Origin: JADFUZ01 sp034430415
GTDB taxonomy: Bacteria > Chloroflexota > Dehalococcoidia > GIF9 > AB-539-J10
Length of the DNA stretch: 41,891 bases
Assembly (NCBI GenBank): GCA_034430415.1
Contig: DAOUEN010000075.1
Location: 1-41,891, forward strand
Reading direction: 5' to 3'
Shown here in pieces: positions 7,786 through 16,313 of this stretch. The position numbers and the translations under genes are program-made. The first letter of the stretch is position 1. Each line of letters starts with the position of its first letter. The notes under the pieces were generated by a model, which worked only from the letters and a program-made list of their open reading frames with translations, was not told where the DNA came from and did no database searches.

Positions 7786-10506
7786 TTACAGCTTCTCCAC
7801 TCTAACTGCGCATACCTTGTATTCAGGAATCTTGGATACCGGGTCTAGCTTGGGGTTGGTAAGGATATTGGCAGGGCTTTCCGCGAAATGGAAGGTCATG
7901 AACACCACTCCGGGAGGTGATGCTTCAGTCACCTTGGCCCTAGCGACAACTTGGCCGCGTCGGGAAGTAACGCGGACATTGTCATCCTGAGCTATGCCGA
8001 GTTGCGAGGCATCCCTGGGGCCGATTTCCAGGGTGCCTTCAGGATCCAGACTATTGAGGCCGGCTACCTTGCGGGTCATTGTGCCGGTATGGAAGTGATA
8101 CAGGCTGCGTCCTGTAGTGAGAATGAGAGGGTAGTCCTCGTCTGGTAACTCCGCCGGGGGAATGTACTTAAGCGGGATGAATCTCCCCTTGCCCCTGGAG
8201 AAGGTATTGGCGTGGAGTATCGGCGTGCCCGAGTGGTCTTCGGTAGGGCAGGGCCATTGGAGACCAGCATGCTCCAACCGTTGGTAGCTTATCCCGCCGT
8301 AGCTGGGGGTGACATAGCGGATTTCCTCCATTATGTCGAACGGGTCGCTGTAGTCGAATCCTCTCGCTTCCATCCTCTTGGCTATCTGGCAGATAATCCA
8401 CCAGTCAGGTCTGGAATCGCCTATGGGCTCAATGGCCTTCCTTACCCGCTGCACCCGCCGCTCGGTATTGGTGAAGGTGCCGTCCTTTTCGGCAAAGCTG
8501 GTTGCCGGCAGGACGACGTGGGCGAACTCCGCCGTCTCCGAGAGAAAGATGTCCTGAACGAGGAGGAAGTCCAACTGAGCCAGAGCCTCCCGGACATGTG
8601 TCACGTCAGGATCGCTGAGTACAGGGTTCTCACCCATAAGGTAGATCGCCCTGATCTCTTTCCGGGAAGCGGCTTCAAGCATCTCAACCAGGGTTAGCCC
8701 GGGAGATGAGGGCAACGAGCATTCCCAGGCGATGTCGAACTTCTCTTTGATCAACGAAGGTAGCGAGCATCCCCAGGCAATCTCGAACTTCTCCCTGATG
8801 TCGGGATTGGCTACGGCTTGGTAGCCGGAATAGACATTGGGCAGCGCACCCATATCACAGGCACCCTGCACATTGTTCTGTCCCCTGAGCGGATTGACAC
8901 CGGTAGAGGGCTTGCCCACGTTGCCAGTGAGCATTGCCAGATTGGCGGTAGCCAGCACGTTGTCAGTGCCGTGGGAGTGTTGCGTGATGCCCATGGCGTA
9001 GAGGATAGTGGCGGGGCTATTGGTGGCATAGATGCGGGCGGCTTCCGCTATTCTGTCGCGGGGTACCCCGGTGACCCGCTCCACGAAGTCTAGGTCGAAG
9101 TCCCGCAGAGACTGACGGAAAGAGTCGAAGTCCTCGCATCTTTCGTTGATGAAGGCTGTATCGGCCAAGCTCTCGTCCACGATGACCCGCATCATGCCCA
9201 TGAGCAGGGCAACGTCGGTGCCGGGGCTATGCTGGAGCCAGACGGCGGCGAAGCGGCAGAGGTCGATCTCACGGGGGTTGGCCACGATGAGCTTGGCTCC
9301 GTTGTTGACTGCTCTTTTCACCTTAAGGGCGGTCACAGGGTGGGTCTCGGTGGTGTTGGTGCCTATGGCAAGAATGCAGGCGGCCTGACCGACCTCGTCT
9401 ATGGAGTTGGTCATGGCCCCACTGCCGAAGCTCTGGACAAGGCCAGCCACCGTAGGGGCGTGACACAGGCGGGCGCAATGATCAATGCTGTTCGTGCCGA
9501 GTACCGCCCGGGCGAACTTCTGCATGACATAATTCTCTTCATTGGTGCACTTGGCCGAGGAGATCACGCCCAATTCCTGAGCTTGAAAGGTCTTAAGTCT
9601 GGCGGCTATGAAGTCAAGCGCCTCGTCCCAGGATGCCTGCTGCAACTGGCCGTCCCTTCTTATCAATGGGGAAGTGAGGCGCTGGGGATGATGGACGAAC
9701 TCGGCGATGCCGAAACGGCCCTTGACACAGGCCTGGCCGTGGTTGGGCGCAGCATCCGGGTCAGGAATCACGCCCAGTATTTTACCGGCTTTGACCCTCA
9801 GTCTGAGCTGGCAGCCGACACCGCAATAGGGGCAGGTGGTGACCACCTCACTGTCCGGTGGGCCCTGCCACTTGTCAGCTCTTTCTATGAGGGCCCCGGT
9901 GGGGCAGGCGTCGACGCAGGCCCCGCAGAACTCGCAGCTCACTTCCTGAAGCGGACGGTCGAAGGCGGTGCCTATCAAAGCTTTGCCCCCTCGGAAGGTG
10001 AAGGAGATGGCTCCCACATGCCGTACCTCCTCGCACATTCGGACGCAGCGGCCACATAGAATGCACAGGTTGTAGTCGCGGTCGAAGAAGGGTCCTGCTC
10101 TGTCGATGGGAAGATTCTTATATATAGGAGCCAGAGTTACCTGCTCCAATCCCACATAGCGGGCGACACTTTGTAGTTCGCAATTCAGGTTCTTGGGGCA
10201 GGTGAGGCAGGAGTATGGATGTTCGCTGAGGATCAACTCCATTATGTTGCGGCGGAGCTCCTGCAGCCTGGGGGTGTTGGTACGTACCACCATGCCTTCG
10301 GTAGCTGGGGTGGTGCATGCTGGAGGAAAACCCCGCATCTTCTCAATCTCCACGATGCACAGGCGGCAGGCGCCAAACGGAGTCAGGTCTCGGTGGTAGC
10401 AAAGCGTGGGGATGTAGATGTTGGCCTCCAGAGCTGCTTGCAGAACAGTGGCGCCCTTTCTTGTCTGCAGGTCTCTTCCGTCAATGGTCAAGGTGACGGT
10501 ATCCAT
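7786..10506 (-). CDS. fdhA: NAD-linked formate dehydrogenase catalytic subunit (NuoG-like N-terminus)
   Basis: A 906-residue molybdo/tungsto-bis-pterin enzyme for reversible formate/CO2 conversion. In order: a [2Fe-2S] domain (Cys36, 47, 50, 64), a His-Cys3 cluster (HPYSCLTCPKNLNC), two [4Fe-4S] motifs (CILCGRCVRMC; CEFCGACVDAC), the enzyme's own cluster CPYCGVGC, and the pterin-binding body. The catalytic position reads HCARLCHAPTVAGL with Cys348 encoded by TGT, so this is the cysteine and not the selenocysteine form. Residues 570-601 are a 16-residue tandem duplication absent from ordinary relatives. It is the last gene of the minus-strand block; the start has AAAGGAGGAT and lies 23 bp from the NuoF-like gene, its likely diaphorase partner. 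Confidence 0.95.
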   Translation of the reverse strand: MDTVTLTIDGRDLQTRKGATVLQAALEANIYIPTLCYHRDLTPFGACRLCIVEIEKMRGFPPACTTPATEGMVVRTNTPRLQELRRNIMELILSEHPYSCLTCPKNLNCELQSVARYVGLEQVTLAPIYKNLPIDRAGPFFDRDYNLCILCGRCVRMCEEVRHVGAISFTFRGGKALIGTAFDRPLQEVSCEFCGACVDACPTGALIERADKWQGPPDSEVVTTCPYCGVGCQLRLRVKAGKILGVIPDPDAAPNHGQACVKGRFGIAEFVHHPQRLTSPLIRRDGQLQQASWDEALDFIAARLKTFQAQELGVISSAKCTNEENYVMQKFARAVLGTNSIDHCARLCHAPTVAGLVQSFGSGAMTNSIDEVGQAACILAIGTNTTETHPVTALKVKRAVNNGAKLIVANPREIDLCRFAAVWLQHSPGTDVALLMGMMRVIVDESLADTAFINERCEDFDSFRQSLRDFDLDFVERVTGVPRDRIAEAARIYATNSPATILYAMGITQHSHGTDNVLATANLAMLTGNVGKPSTGVNPLRGQNNVQGACDMGALPNVYSGYQAVANPDIREKFEIAWGCSLPSLIKEKFDIAWECSLPSSPGLTLVEMLEAASRKEIRAIYLMGENPVLSDPDVTHVREALAQLDFLLVQDIFLSETAEFAHVVLPATSFAEKDGTFTNTERRVQRVRKAIEPIGDSRPDWWIICQIAKRMEARGFDYSDPFDIMEEIRYVTPSYGGISYQRLEHAGLQWPCPTEDHSGTPILHANTFSRGKGRFIPLKYIPPAELPDEDYPLILTTGRSLYHFHTGTMTRKVAGLNSLDPEGTLEIGPRDASQLGIAQDDNVRVTSRRGQVVARAKVTEASPPGVVFMTFHFAESPANILTNPKLDPVSKIPEYKVCAVRVEKL
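8704..8799 (-). repeat. Two 48-bp tandem units inside fdhA
   Basis: Positions 8752-8799 and 8704-8751 are adjacent in-frame copies that I count as 37 of 48 bases identical. They encode IREKFEIAWGCSLPSL and IKEKFDIAWECSLPSS. Relatives have a single copy of this segment, so it is an insertion by tandem duplication that has since drifted but kept the frame. Confidence 0.85.
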
Positions 10507-10529
10507 TACGATCCTCCTTTGAGCCGAAT

Positions 10530-12407
10530 CTACTTCGAGGGCCTGACTGGAATTGGGTCGTCAGGGACTTCGATGTCTTCCCCTGACACCTTGGTCACAG
10601 CGCCGAATTTGGGCGGGCAGACATCAAGGCAGGTGCCGCAATGAGTACACTTGCTCTGGTCAATCACGTGGACCAGTCGTTTGTCACCTCTAATTGCGCC
10701 GACAGGGCAATTCCTGAGACAGATCATGCATCCCTGACACCTGTCCGGCAGAATGTAGTAGGAAATAAGATCCTTGCAGGCCAATGCCGGACAGCGTTGG
10801 TTTCGAATGTGCTCCTCGTATTCGCTGCGGAAATAGCGGAGGGTAGTCAGCACGGGATTTGGTGCTGTGCCGCCAAGAGCACAGAGTGAGCCGTCTCTGA
10901 CCGTTTCTGCGAGCTGTTGTAGCTTGTCAATGTCGCCCTCTTGGCCGCCACCCCGGGTGATGCGTTCGAGGATGTCAAGCATCTTCCTGGTGCCTACCCT
11001 GCAAGGGGCGCATTTGCCGCAGGACTCGGCCTGGGTGAAGGTGAGGAAGAATCTGGCGAGATCCACTATGCAGGTGTCCTCATCGACGACGATCATGCCA
11101 CCTGAGCCCATAATGGAGCCGGCCTGAGTCAGAGTCTCGTAATCCACGGGGAGGTCCAAGAGTTGCTCGGGTAGGCAGCCCCCTGAAGGGCCGCCGGTCT
11201 GGACTGCTTTGAACCGCTTGCCGTCCGGGATGCCGCCTCCGATCTCGTATATTATTGTTCTGAGAGTAGTGCCCATTGGCACCTCGACCAAGCCGTTGTT
11301 GGCGACATTTCCTGTCAGTGCGAAAATCGCAGTGCCCTTGCTTTGCGCAGTGCCGATGCGTGCGAACGCTTCCGCCCCTAGCCTAATGATTACGGGTATA
11401 GTGGCAAGGGTCTTGACGTTGTTGATATTCGTTGGCTTACCCCAGAGGCCCGACTGGGCAGGGAAGGGTGGGCGGGGGCGGGGCATTCCGCGTTTTCCTT
11501 CGATGGAAGCCATCAGTGCCGTCTCTTCACCACAGACAAAGGCTCCTGCACCTTCCTTGATCTCTATGTCGAAGTCGAAACCGGAACCGAGGATGCTGTT
11601 GCCCAGTAGCCCGTGCTGCTGTGCCTGGCTGAGAGCAATCCGAAGGCGCCGAATCGCGAGGGGATATTCAGCACGGGCATAGATGTAGCCCGTGGTAGCG
11701 CCGATAGCGTATGCGGCAATGGTCATGCCCTCGATTACGCTGTGAGGGTCGGCCTCCAGGATTGAGCGGTCCATGAATGCTCCAGGGTCGCCTTCATCGG
11801 CATTGCAGATCATGTACTTCTCTTCACCAGAGGCTTTGCGGCAGAACTCCCACTTGAGACCTGTGGGAAAGCCGGCACCACCACGGCCACGCAAGCCAGA
11901 ATGCTTGATCTCTTCGATTACTTGCTCTGGTGTCATCTCAAGGAGCGCTTTTCTCACAGCCTCGTAGCCCCCGGAAGCCGAGTAGTCGTCGATATCTTCC
12001 GGGTCAATACTTCCGCAATTGTGTAGAACAAGACGCTGCTGCTTCTTGTAGAATTCGATGTCCCGATGGTAGGGTATGAGGGCGCCTGTGACCTGGTCTC
12101 GATAGAAGAGCCTTTCCACTGGCTTTCCATCTCGCAGATGAGACTCAGCGATCTCACGCACGTCTTCTGGTGTGACATGAGTGTAGAAAATACCTTCAGG
12201 CTCGACGTGGACAATTGGGCCTTGTTGACAGAAGCCGTGACACCCAGTGGGTTTCACCTTAAACGCTTCCGCCAATCCCAACCGAGCGATTTCTCCCTCT
12301 AAGCCAGCTCGAACCTGGTCTGATTTGGAGGAAATGCATCCTGTTCCCTCACAGACCAAGACTGTGCCTCTGGGATTGATATGCGTTGAGTCTTCCACGT
12401 GTTTCAT
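10530..12407 (-). CDS. nuoF: NADH-binding diaphorase subunit, NuoF/HydB-like (set 1)
   Basis: A 625-residue flavoprotein that would carry electrons between NAD(H) and formate dehydrogenase or ferredoxin. An N-terminal thioredoxin-like [2Fe-2S] domain has four Cys (CEGTGC and GCHGFC). The NuoF core follows with FMN-site GLRGRGGAGFPTG, NADH-site CNADEGDPGAFMDR and the [4Fe-4S] motif SCGKCAPC. The C-terminus has two ferredoxin-type clusters, CQGCMICLRNC and CTHCGTCLDVC. This layout is that of HydB, HndC or FDH-linked NuoF and not of complex I. The start overlaps the stop of the NuoE-like gene (ATGA), and fdhA follows, so NuoE1-NuoF1-FdhA is probably one complex. Whether it bifurcates electrons cannot be read from the sequence. 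Confidence 0.92.
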   Translation of the reverse strand: MKHVEDSTHINPRGTVLVCEGTGCISSKSDQVRAGLEGEIARLGLAEAFKVKPTGCHGFCQQGPIVHVEPEGIFYTHVTPEDVREIAESHLRDGKPVERLFYRDQVTGALIPYHRDIEFYKKQQRLVLHNCGSIDPEDIDDYSASGGYEAVRKALLEMTPEQVIEEIKHSGLRGRGGAGFPTGLKWEFCRKASGEEKYMICNADEGDPGAFMDRSILEADPHSVIEGMTIAAYAIGATTGYIYARAEYPLAIRRLRIALSQAQQHGLLGNSILGSGFDFDIEIKEGAGAFVCGEETALMASIEGKRGMPRPRPPFPAQSGLWGKPTNINNVKTLATIPVIIRLGAEAFARIGTAQSKGTAIFALTGNVANNGLVEVPMGTTLRTIIYEIGGGIPDGKRFKAVQTGGPSGGCLPEQLLDLPVDYETLTQAGSIMGSGGMIVVDEDTCIVDLARFFLTFTQAESCGKCAPCRVGTRKMLDILERITRGGGQEGDIDKLQQLAETVRDGSLCALGGTAPNPVLTTLRYFRSEYEEHIRNQRCPALACKDLISYYILPDRCQGCMICLRNCPVGAIRGDKRLVHVIDQSKCTHCGTCLDVCPPKFGAVTKVSGEDIEVPDDPIPVRPSK

Positions 12408-12868
12408 CCTTGTCCCTCCCCCTCAATCTCAGAAAAAAGCTCCGTTGCTTTCTTCGTGGTCATTTGCCCGTGAACCTCAGTGTTTATCACCATTGTAGGT
12501 GCTAAGGCACAACAACCGAGGCAGGCGACGGTTTCGAGGCTATACTCCATATCAGGAGAGGTCTCGCCCGGTTTGATACCCAATCGCCTTGTCAATTCCG
12601 CCAGGATCCTGGCCCCGCCTTGAACGTGGCAGGCCGTGCCGCGACACACCGTGATGAGATTCCTGCCCACCGGGCTCGTTCTAAACTGGGCATAGAAGGT
12701 GAGAACGCCATAGATTTCGCTCTCTGGGGTTCCCAGGAAGCGGGCGATTTGCACCACCGCTTCCTCGGGGAGATAACCCAGTCTTGCTTGAACTGCCTGT
12801 AAGATGGGGATGAGGGACCCTCGGCGGCCCTTGTACGGTGCCAGAATCTCAGCAAGCTCTTGGTTCAT
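12404..12868 (-). CDS. nuoE: NuoE-like [2Fe-2S] subunit (set 1)
   Basis: A 154-residue thioredoxin-like [2Fe-2S] protein with the four expected Cys in CRGTAC and CLGCC, plus the helical LIPILQAVQARLGYLP start typical of NuoE/HydC. It would pass electrons next to the FMN of the NuoF-like partner. Its TGA overlaps that partner's ATG by four bases, implying translational coupling. The ATG at 12868 is preceded by TGGAGGT; a longer frame upstream runs into the DUF3786 region and has no family similarity. Confidence 0.92.
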   Translation of the reverse strand: MNQELAEILAPYKGRRGSLIPILQAVQARLGYLPEEAVVQIARFLGTPESEIYGVLTFYAQFRTSPVGRNLITVCRGTACHVQGGARILAELTRRLGIKPGETSPDMEYSLETVACLGCCALAPTMVINTEVHGQMTTKKATELFSEIEGEGQG

Positions 12869-12950
12869 AGTACCTCCAGAGATAAGTGATTGCCAAGTGA
12901 CGGGGCTAGAACGGCAGCCGAATCGCCCGCCCGAGACAACGGGGTCCGAC

Positions 12951-13610
12951 TCAACGTTCTCTCCGAGAGGATAGTGGAATGCTCTGAACCAGCTTCCTCG
13001 CCATGACGGCGCAGACATCTCTGATGTCTTCGGTGGGGAGGTAGTCGGAGACATTGGCGTCAAATATGACGGTGCATGATGGGGGGAATTCCTCGTCGCC
13101 TCGGCGCATGACGATGGTTACCGGGACTCGGCTGAAGGCGTTAACGGTTACAGATGCATCACCGTAGCTTGCCCTGATTCCTCCCAGGGACGCCGCGGCA
13201 TCCACTAGCAACTCAGGTTCCCTGGCAAATCTATCCAAGATGGGCTTGATGGCCAACTGGTTGAACACAGGATAGTAGCTGGCGCATCCGGGCAACTCCC
13301 TGAAAGTAACAAACCTGTTGGTGGCTGGCGTCCCTTTGGCTGAGACCAAATAGTGAAGAATGAGGATTCCGTCCTTCAGAGGCACTTCGCCGCCAGTTTG
13401 CTGGAAGGAGACCTCGATGTCGGGAAGAGAGACAAGGTAAGGCCGGTTAAGGAAGAGGAGCATCACCTTGCCCGGGGTTACGTATTGTGTGCCGCTTCTG
13501 AGACATTGCTGTTCCAAATCCATAGTGGCTAATTGCTGGCGGGCTAGCTTGTAAGCAAGCAAGTACCCCTGCTCCCGAGTATTGGGCGATGATGAGCGCT
13601 GCCCCTCCAT
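12951..13610 (-). CDS. DUF3786 domain protein
   Basis: A 219-residue soluble protein matching the DUF3786 pattern: VMLLFLNRPYLVSLPDIEV, PLKDGILILHYLVSAKG, FRELPGCASYYPVF and a C-terminal FDANVSDYLPTEDI. Proteins of this kind recur next to acetyl-CoA synthase and corrinoid genes in anaerobes, but no biochemical role is known to me. One base separates its ATG from the metF stop, and its own stop lies about 80 bp before NuoE1, so it is co-transcribed with metF. A role in cluster or cofactor handling is a guess from context. Confidence 0.75.
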   Translation of the reverse strand: MEGQRSSSPNTREQGYLLAYKLARQQLATMDLEQQCLRSGTQYVTPGKVMLLFLNRPYLVSLPDIEVSFQQTGGEVPLKDGILILHYLVSAKGTPATNRFVTFRELPGCASYYPVFNQLAIKPILDRFAREPELLVDAAASLGGIRASYGDASVTVNAFSRVPVTIVMRRGDEEFPPSCTVIFDANVSDYLPTEDIRDVCAVMARKLVQSIPLSSRRER

Positions 13611-13611
13611 G

Positions 13612-14523
13612 TTATCCTGCCATCCTGGGGCGCGGCAGAAGACCCGCTGCCTCCACTATCTCGGGCACCGCCTCCTCCCACTCGATGGCCATGAGATGAA
13701 TTCCTGCCACGCCTTCAATCTGCCGCACCTGGTTGATTATTTCCACACAGAGCTTGATGCCCTCCCGGGACACCTGTTCCTTGGGCACTCCGCGGAGACG
13801 TTCAATTGTCTCGTCGGGGACATCCATTCCAGGGACTTTGGTCTGCATATACCTTGCGGCACCTACCGATTTTATGGGAGCGACTCCAGCGAGGATCCTG
13901 GTCTTCTGGTGCAGCCCCCTATCACGGGCACGCTTCATCCACTCGGCAAACCTGGCCACGTTGTAGATGATCTGAGTCTGGATGAAATCCGCCCCTGCCG
14001 TTACCTTCTTGGCAAGGCGGACTGTCCTGAAATCGAAGGGGTCAGCGAAGGGATTGGCGGCCGCGCCCAGAAAGAGGTTTGGTGCAACTGACATCTCATC
14101 TCCGCACTGAAATCTCCTGTCGTCCCGCATGTCCTTGACCATCTTGACGAACTGGATGGAATCCAGATCAAAAACGGCCTTGGCGTCGGGATGATTGCCG
14201 AACTTTATGTGGTCGCCGGTAAGACAGAGTATGTTGTTTATGCCCAGTGCCGCTGCACCCAATACGTCCATCTGCAGGGCAATGCGATTGCGGTCCCGGC
14301 AGGTCATCTGCACGATGGGGTCCAGCCCCTCCTCCTTGGCTATCATGCAGGCAGCCCAGCTCGACATACGTACCACGGCGGTCTGTCCATCGGTGACATT
14401 GAAGGCATCAACGTTGCCCCGGAGTATCTTTGCCTTTCTTCTAATTACCTCAGGATCTGCGCTCTGCGGAGGTCCCAATTCGCCGGTGACGGCGAATTGG
14501 CCGGCTTCCAGAACTCTTTGCAA
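13612..14523 (-). CDS. metF: 5,10-methylenetetrahydrofolate reductase MetF
   Basis: A TIM-barrel flavoprotein of 303 residues from TTG 14523. It reduces methylene-THF to methyl-THF, the last step of the methyl branch before AcsE. Visible marks are FAVTGELGPP near the start, AFNVTDGQ, NILCLTGDH, the FAD-site GAAANPFADPF and ADFIQTQIIYN. The true start may be a CTG at 14541: the extra residues LKTDSN lead into LQRVLEAG as in relatives that begin MK-x-x-SNLQ, and ATGAGG lies five bases before that CTG. No MetV partner gene is present. A promoter-like sequence lies at 14602-14631, so metF may be transcribed separately from the upstream CooC genes as well as with them. Confidence 0.9.
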   Translation of the reverse strand: MQRVLEAGQFAVTGELGPPQSADPEVIRRKAKILRGNVDAFNVTDGQTAVVRMSSWAACMIAKEEGLDPIVQMTCRDRNRIALQMDVLGAAALGINNILCLTGDHIKFGNHPDAKAVFDLDSIQFVKMVKDMRDDRRFQCGDEMSVAPNLFLGAAANPFADPFDFRTVRLAKKVTAGADFIQTQIIYNVARFAEWMKRARDRGLHQKTRILAGVAPIKSVGAARYMQTKVPGMDVPDETIERLRGVPKEQVSREGIKLCVEIINQVRQIEGVAGIHLMAIEWEEAVPEIVEAAGLLPRPRMAG

Positions 14524-14601
14524 GTTGCTGTCAGTCTTCAGATGTGCCTCATGTAGCAGCCGACCTTGAGCTCACGGATTTGCGGTGCTGGCAAATGCGC
14601 C

Positions 14602-14631
14602 ATTGTATCTCACCAGAACAAGACATATCAA
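14602..14631 (-). promoter_or_regulatory. Predicted sigma70-type promoter for metF
   Basis: On the minus strand TTGATA (14626-14631), an 18-bp spacer and TACAAT (14602-14607) lie in the 122-bp gap upstream of metF. A dyad ATTTGC-N7-GCAAAT (14578-14596) falls at about the expected transcript start and could be an operator or a leader hairpin. This is a prediction from consensus only. Confidence 0.4.
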
Positions 14632-14645
14632 TACGCTGTACTCGC

Positions 14646-15419
14646 TCAATTCCCCCGCTTGATGTTGTAGCCCGCCTTCAGCAGAACCTCTCTCACTGAT
14701 AGGGCAGCAGGTGAATTGCCGGGCAAGTCCAGCAGGGACTGTCCGTCCAGATTGCGTTGCCTGACACCTGGGTCGAAGTCTATCTTCCCGAGATAAGCTT
14801 CCCCTGTACTTCGCAGATGTTCTTCCGTCTCTGTGGTGAACCTGTGGTTACCCACCAGATGGAGGTGATGGCAGCCAACTTTCAATGCCGCAGTAATGGC
14901 TCTGACTCGTTCTATATGCTTGATGGACTTCTGGGAGGGGTCGAGAATGACGAAGAGGTCGTCTATATCCACCACGACCTTGCGGTTCAGGTGCTCCAAT
15001 CCGGCCGGTGAGTCTATCAGCACCTCTTGGTAGCCTTGAGCCAGAGCAGGGATGGCGTCCTTGAGGACCGCATCGGGGGCACAGTAGCAGCCCACAGTGA
15101 ACTTTGTCCCCAGGGTGATGAGATCGAATTCTGGACTGCTGTATATGCAGTCGCCCTGGATGGACTGTTGCAGCACAGCGGGGAGAAAATCGTAGCCGGT
15201 GCGTCCACTGGCCTTGTTCTGCTCCGTAATGGCGTACAGCGTGTCCGAAATGGTCTTCTTGCCATGGCTGCTCAGGTCTATGCCGAGCATACCAGCCAGA
15301 CTTTCGTCGGGGTCAAGGTCGATGAGCAGCATCGGGGGATGGAGATACTTGCTGGCCAGAGCCACAAAGGTTGACTTTCCCACCCCTCCCCTGCCGGTGG
15401 ACACTATTATCTTTGCCAT
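14646..15419 (-). CDS. CooC-like ATPase, Arg-type Walker A (copy 1)
   Basis: A 257-residue SIMIBI-class ATPase of the CooC/MinD group. The P-loop reads STGRGGVGKSTF: the catalytic Lys is there, but the signature Lys of the deviant Walker A motif (normally KGGxGK) is Arg10. The family's metal-binding CxC is retained as Cys111/Cys113 in VGCYCAPD, and LIDLDPDESL and IDSPAGLEHLNR give Walker B/switch regions. CooC proteins use ATP to help insert nickel into CO dehydrogenase or acetyl-CoA synthase. It is a tandem paralogue of the next gene and lies inside the Cdh operon, which supports a Ni-site maturation role, with a possibly altered ATPase cycle. Confidence 0.82.
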   Translation of the reverse strand: MAKIIVSTGRGGVGKSTFVALASKYLHPPMLLIDLDPDESLAGMLGIDLSSHGKKTISDTLYAITEQNKASGRTGYDFLPAVLQQSIQGDCIYSSPEFDLITLGTKFTVGCYCAPDAVLKDAIPALAQGYQEVLIDSPAGLEHLNRKVVVDIDDLFVILDPSQKSIKHIERVRAITAALKVGCHHLHLVGNHRFTTETEEHLRSTGEAYLGKIDFDPGVRQRNLDGQSLLDLPGNSPAALSVREVLLKAGYNIKRGN

Positions 15420-15501
15420 ATTGCCGATCGGGCAGCCCCCCTTTCGCTGATTACCACAGTCCTGCCATCAAGTGTGTGTATTGGGCTGGCAGACGGCGAC
15501 C

Positions 15502-16257
15502 TCATATACAGCCTGCTTTCGCCAGAATTCTCTGAACGGAAAGGAGAGCGGGCGAATCCTCAGGCAACTGCAGGAGAGATCGACCCTCCAGGTTGTATTC
15601 CTCTACTTGGGGATCGTGGTCCATTCTGCCCAAATAGACCTGGCCACTGCTACGCAGGAAGTCTTCCGCCTGCTCATGGAACTCGTGGCTGCCAACCAGA
15701 TAGAGATGGTTGTATCTAGTTCCCACCTGTTGAAGGATCTCCTTGATCCTGGCTATGTGTTTCAGGGATTTATCAGAGGGGTCACACAGAACGAACATAT
15801 CATCCACTTCTGACATCACGTTCCGGTTCAGGTGCTCCACCCCGGCGGGTGAGTCCACCACCACGGTAACGTAGTTCCTGGCCAGCCTGGGGATGGTCCT
15901 CCTGAGCAGATTGTCCGGGGCGCAGTAGCAACCCTCGGTGAGCTTGGTGCCCAAGGTGATGAGATCGAATTTCCTGCTTTCGTACAGGCAATCGCTCCAC
16001 AGCAGGGACTCCATCAGCTCATTTGTGGTGATCGAGGGACTCACGTTGCTCTTCCTTCTGGCAATGACGTCGTAGAGCACCTCGGAGACGGTTCTTTTCC
16101 CTTCCCTGGCGAAGTCGGCTCCAAGCATGTCGGCCAGACTCAGGTCGGGGTCCAGGTCAACAAGCAATGTTGGAGGTTTGAGGAGTCTGCTGGCGAGGGC
16201 GACAAAGGTTGATTTTCCAGTTCCTCCTCTTCCTGTGGAGACAATTCTTCTGGCCAT
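15502..16257 (-). CDS. CooC-like ATPase, Arg-type Walker A (copy 2)
   Basis: A 251-residue paralogue of the preceding entry, aligned along its whole length: STGRGGTGKSTFVALAS, LVDLDPDLSLADML, FDLITLGTKLTEGCYCAPD, VVDSPAGVEHLNRNV and the ending SPALLSVQRILAKAG. It has the same Lys-to-Arg change before the glycines of the P-loop and the same CxC pair. It lies between the second NuoF-like gene and copy 1. The two may form a heterodimer, since CooC-type ATPases dimerise around the CxC metal site; that is inference. Any specialisation against the canonical CooC at 28804-29625 cannot be read from sequence. Confidence 0.82.
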   Translation of the reverse strand: MARRIVSTGRGGTGKSTFVALASRLLKPPTLLVDLDPDLSLADMLGADFAREGKRTVSEVLYDVIARRKSNVSPSITTNELMESLLWSDCLYESRKFDLITLGTKLTEGCYCAPDNLLRRTIPRLARNYVTVVVDSPAGVEHLNRNVMSEVDDMFVLCDPSDKSLKHIARIKEILQQVGTRYNHLYLVGSHEFHEQAEDFLRSSGQVYLGRMDHDPQVEEYNLEGRSLLQLPEDSPALLSVQRILAKAGCI

Positions 16258-16313
16258 GTCCTTTCTCTGCTGCTTGTTCCTCCGGGCAAGGGCGAGGGCA
16301 TCGGTGGTGGAGG

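Noticed and set aside
9463..9465. Possible selenocysteine in formate dehydrogenase
   Set aside because: The codon at the catalytic position is TGT on the coding strand, so it is plain Cys; no in-frame TGA occurs.
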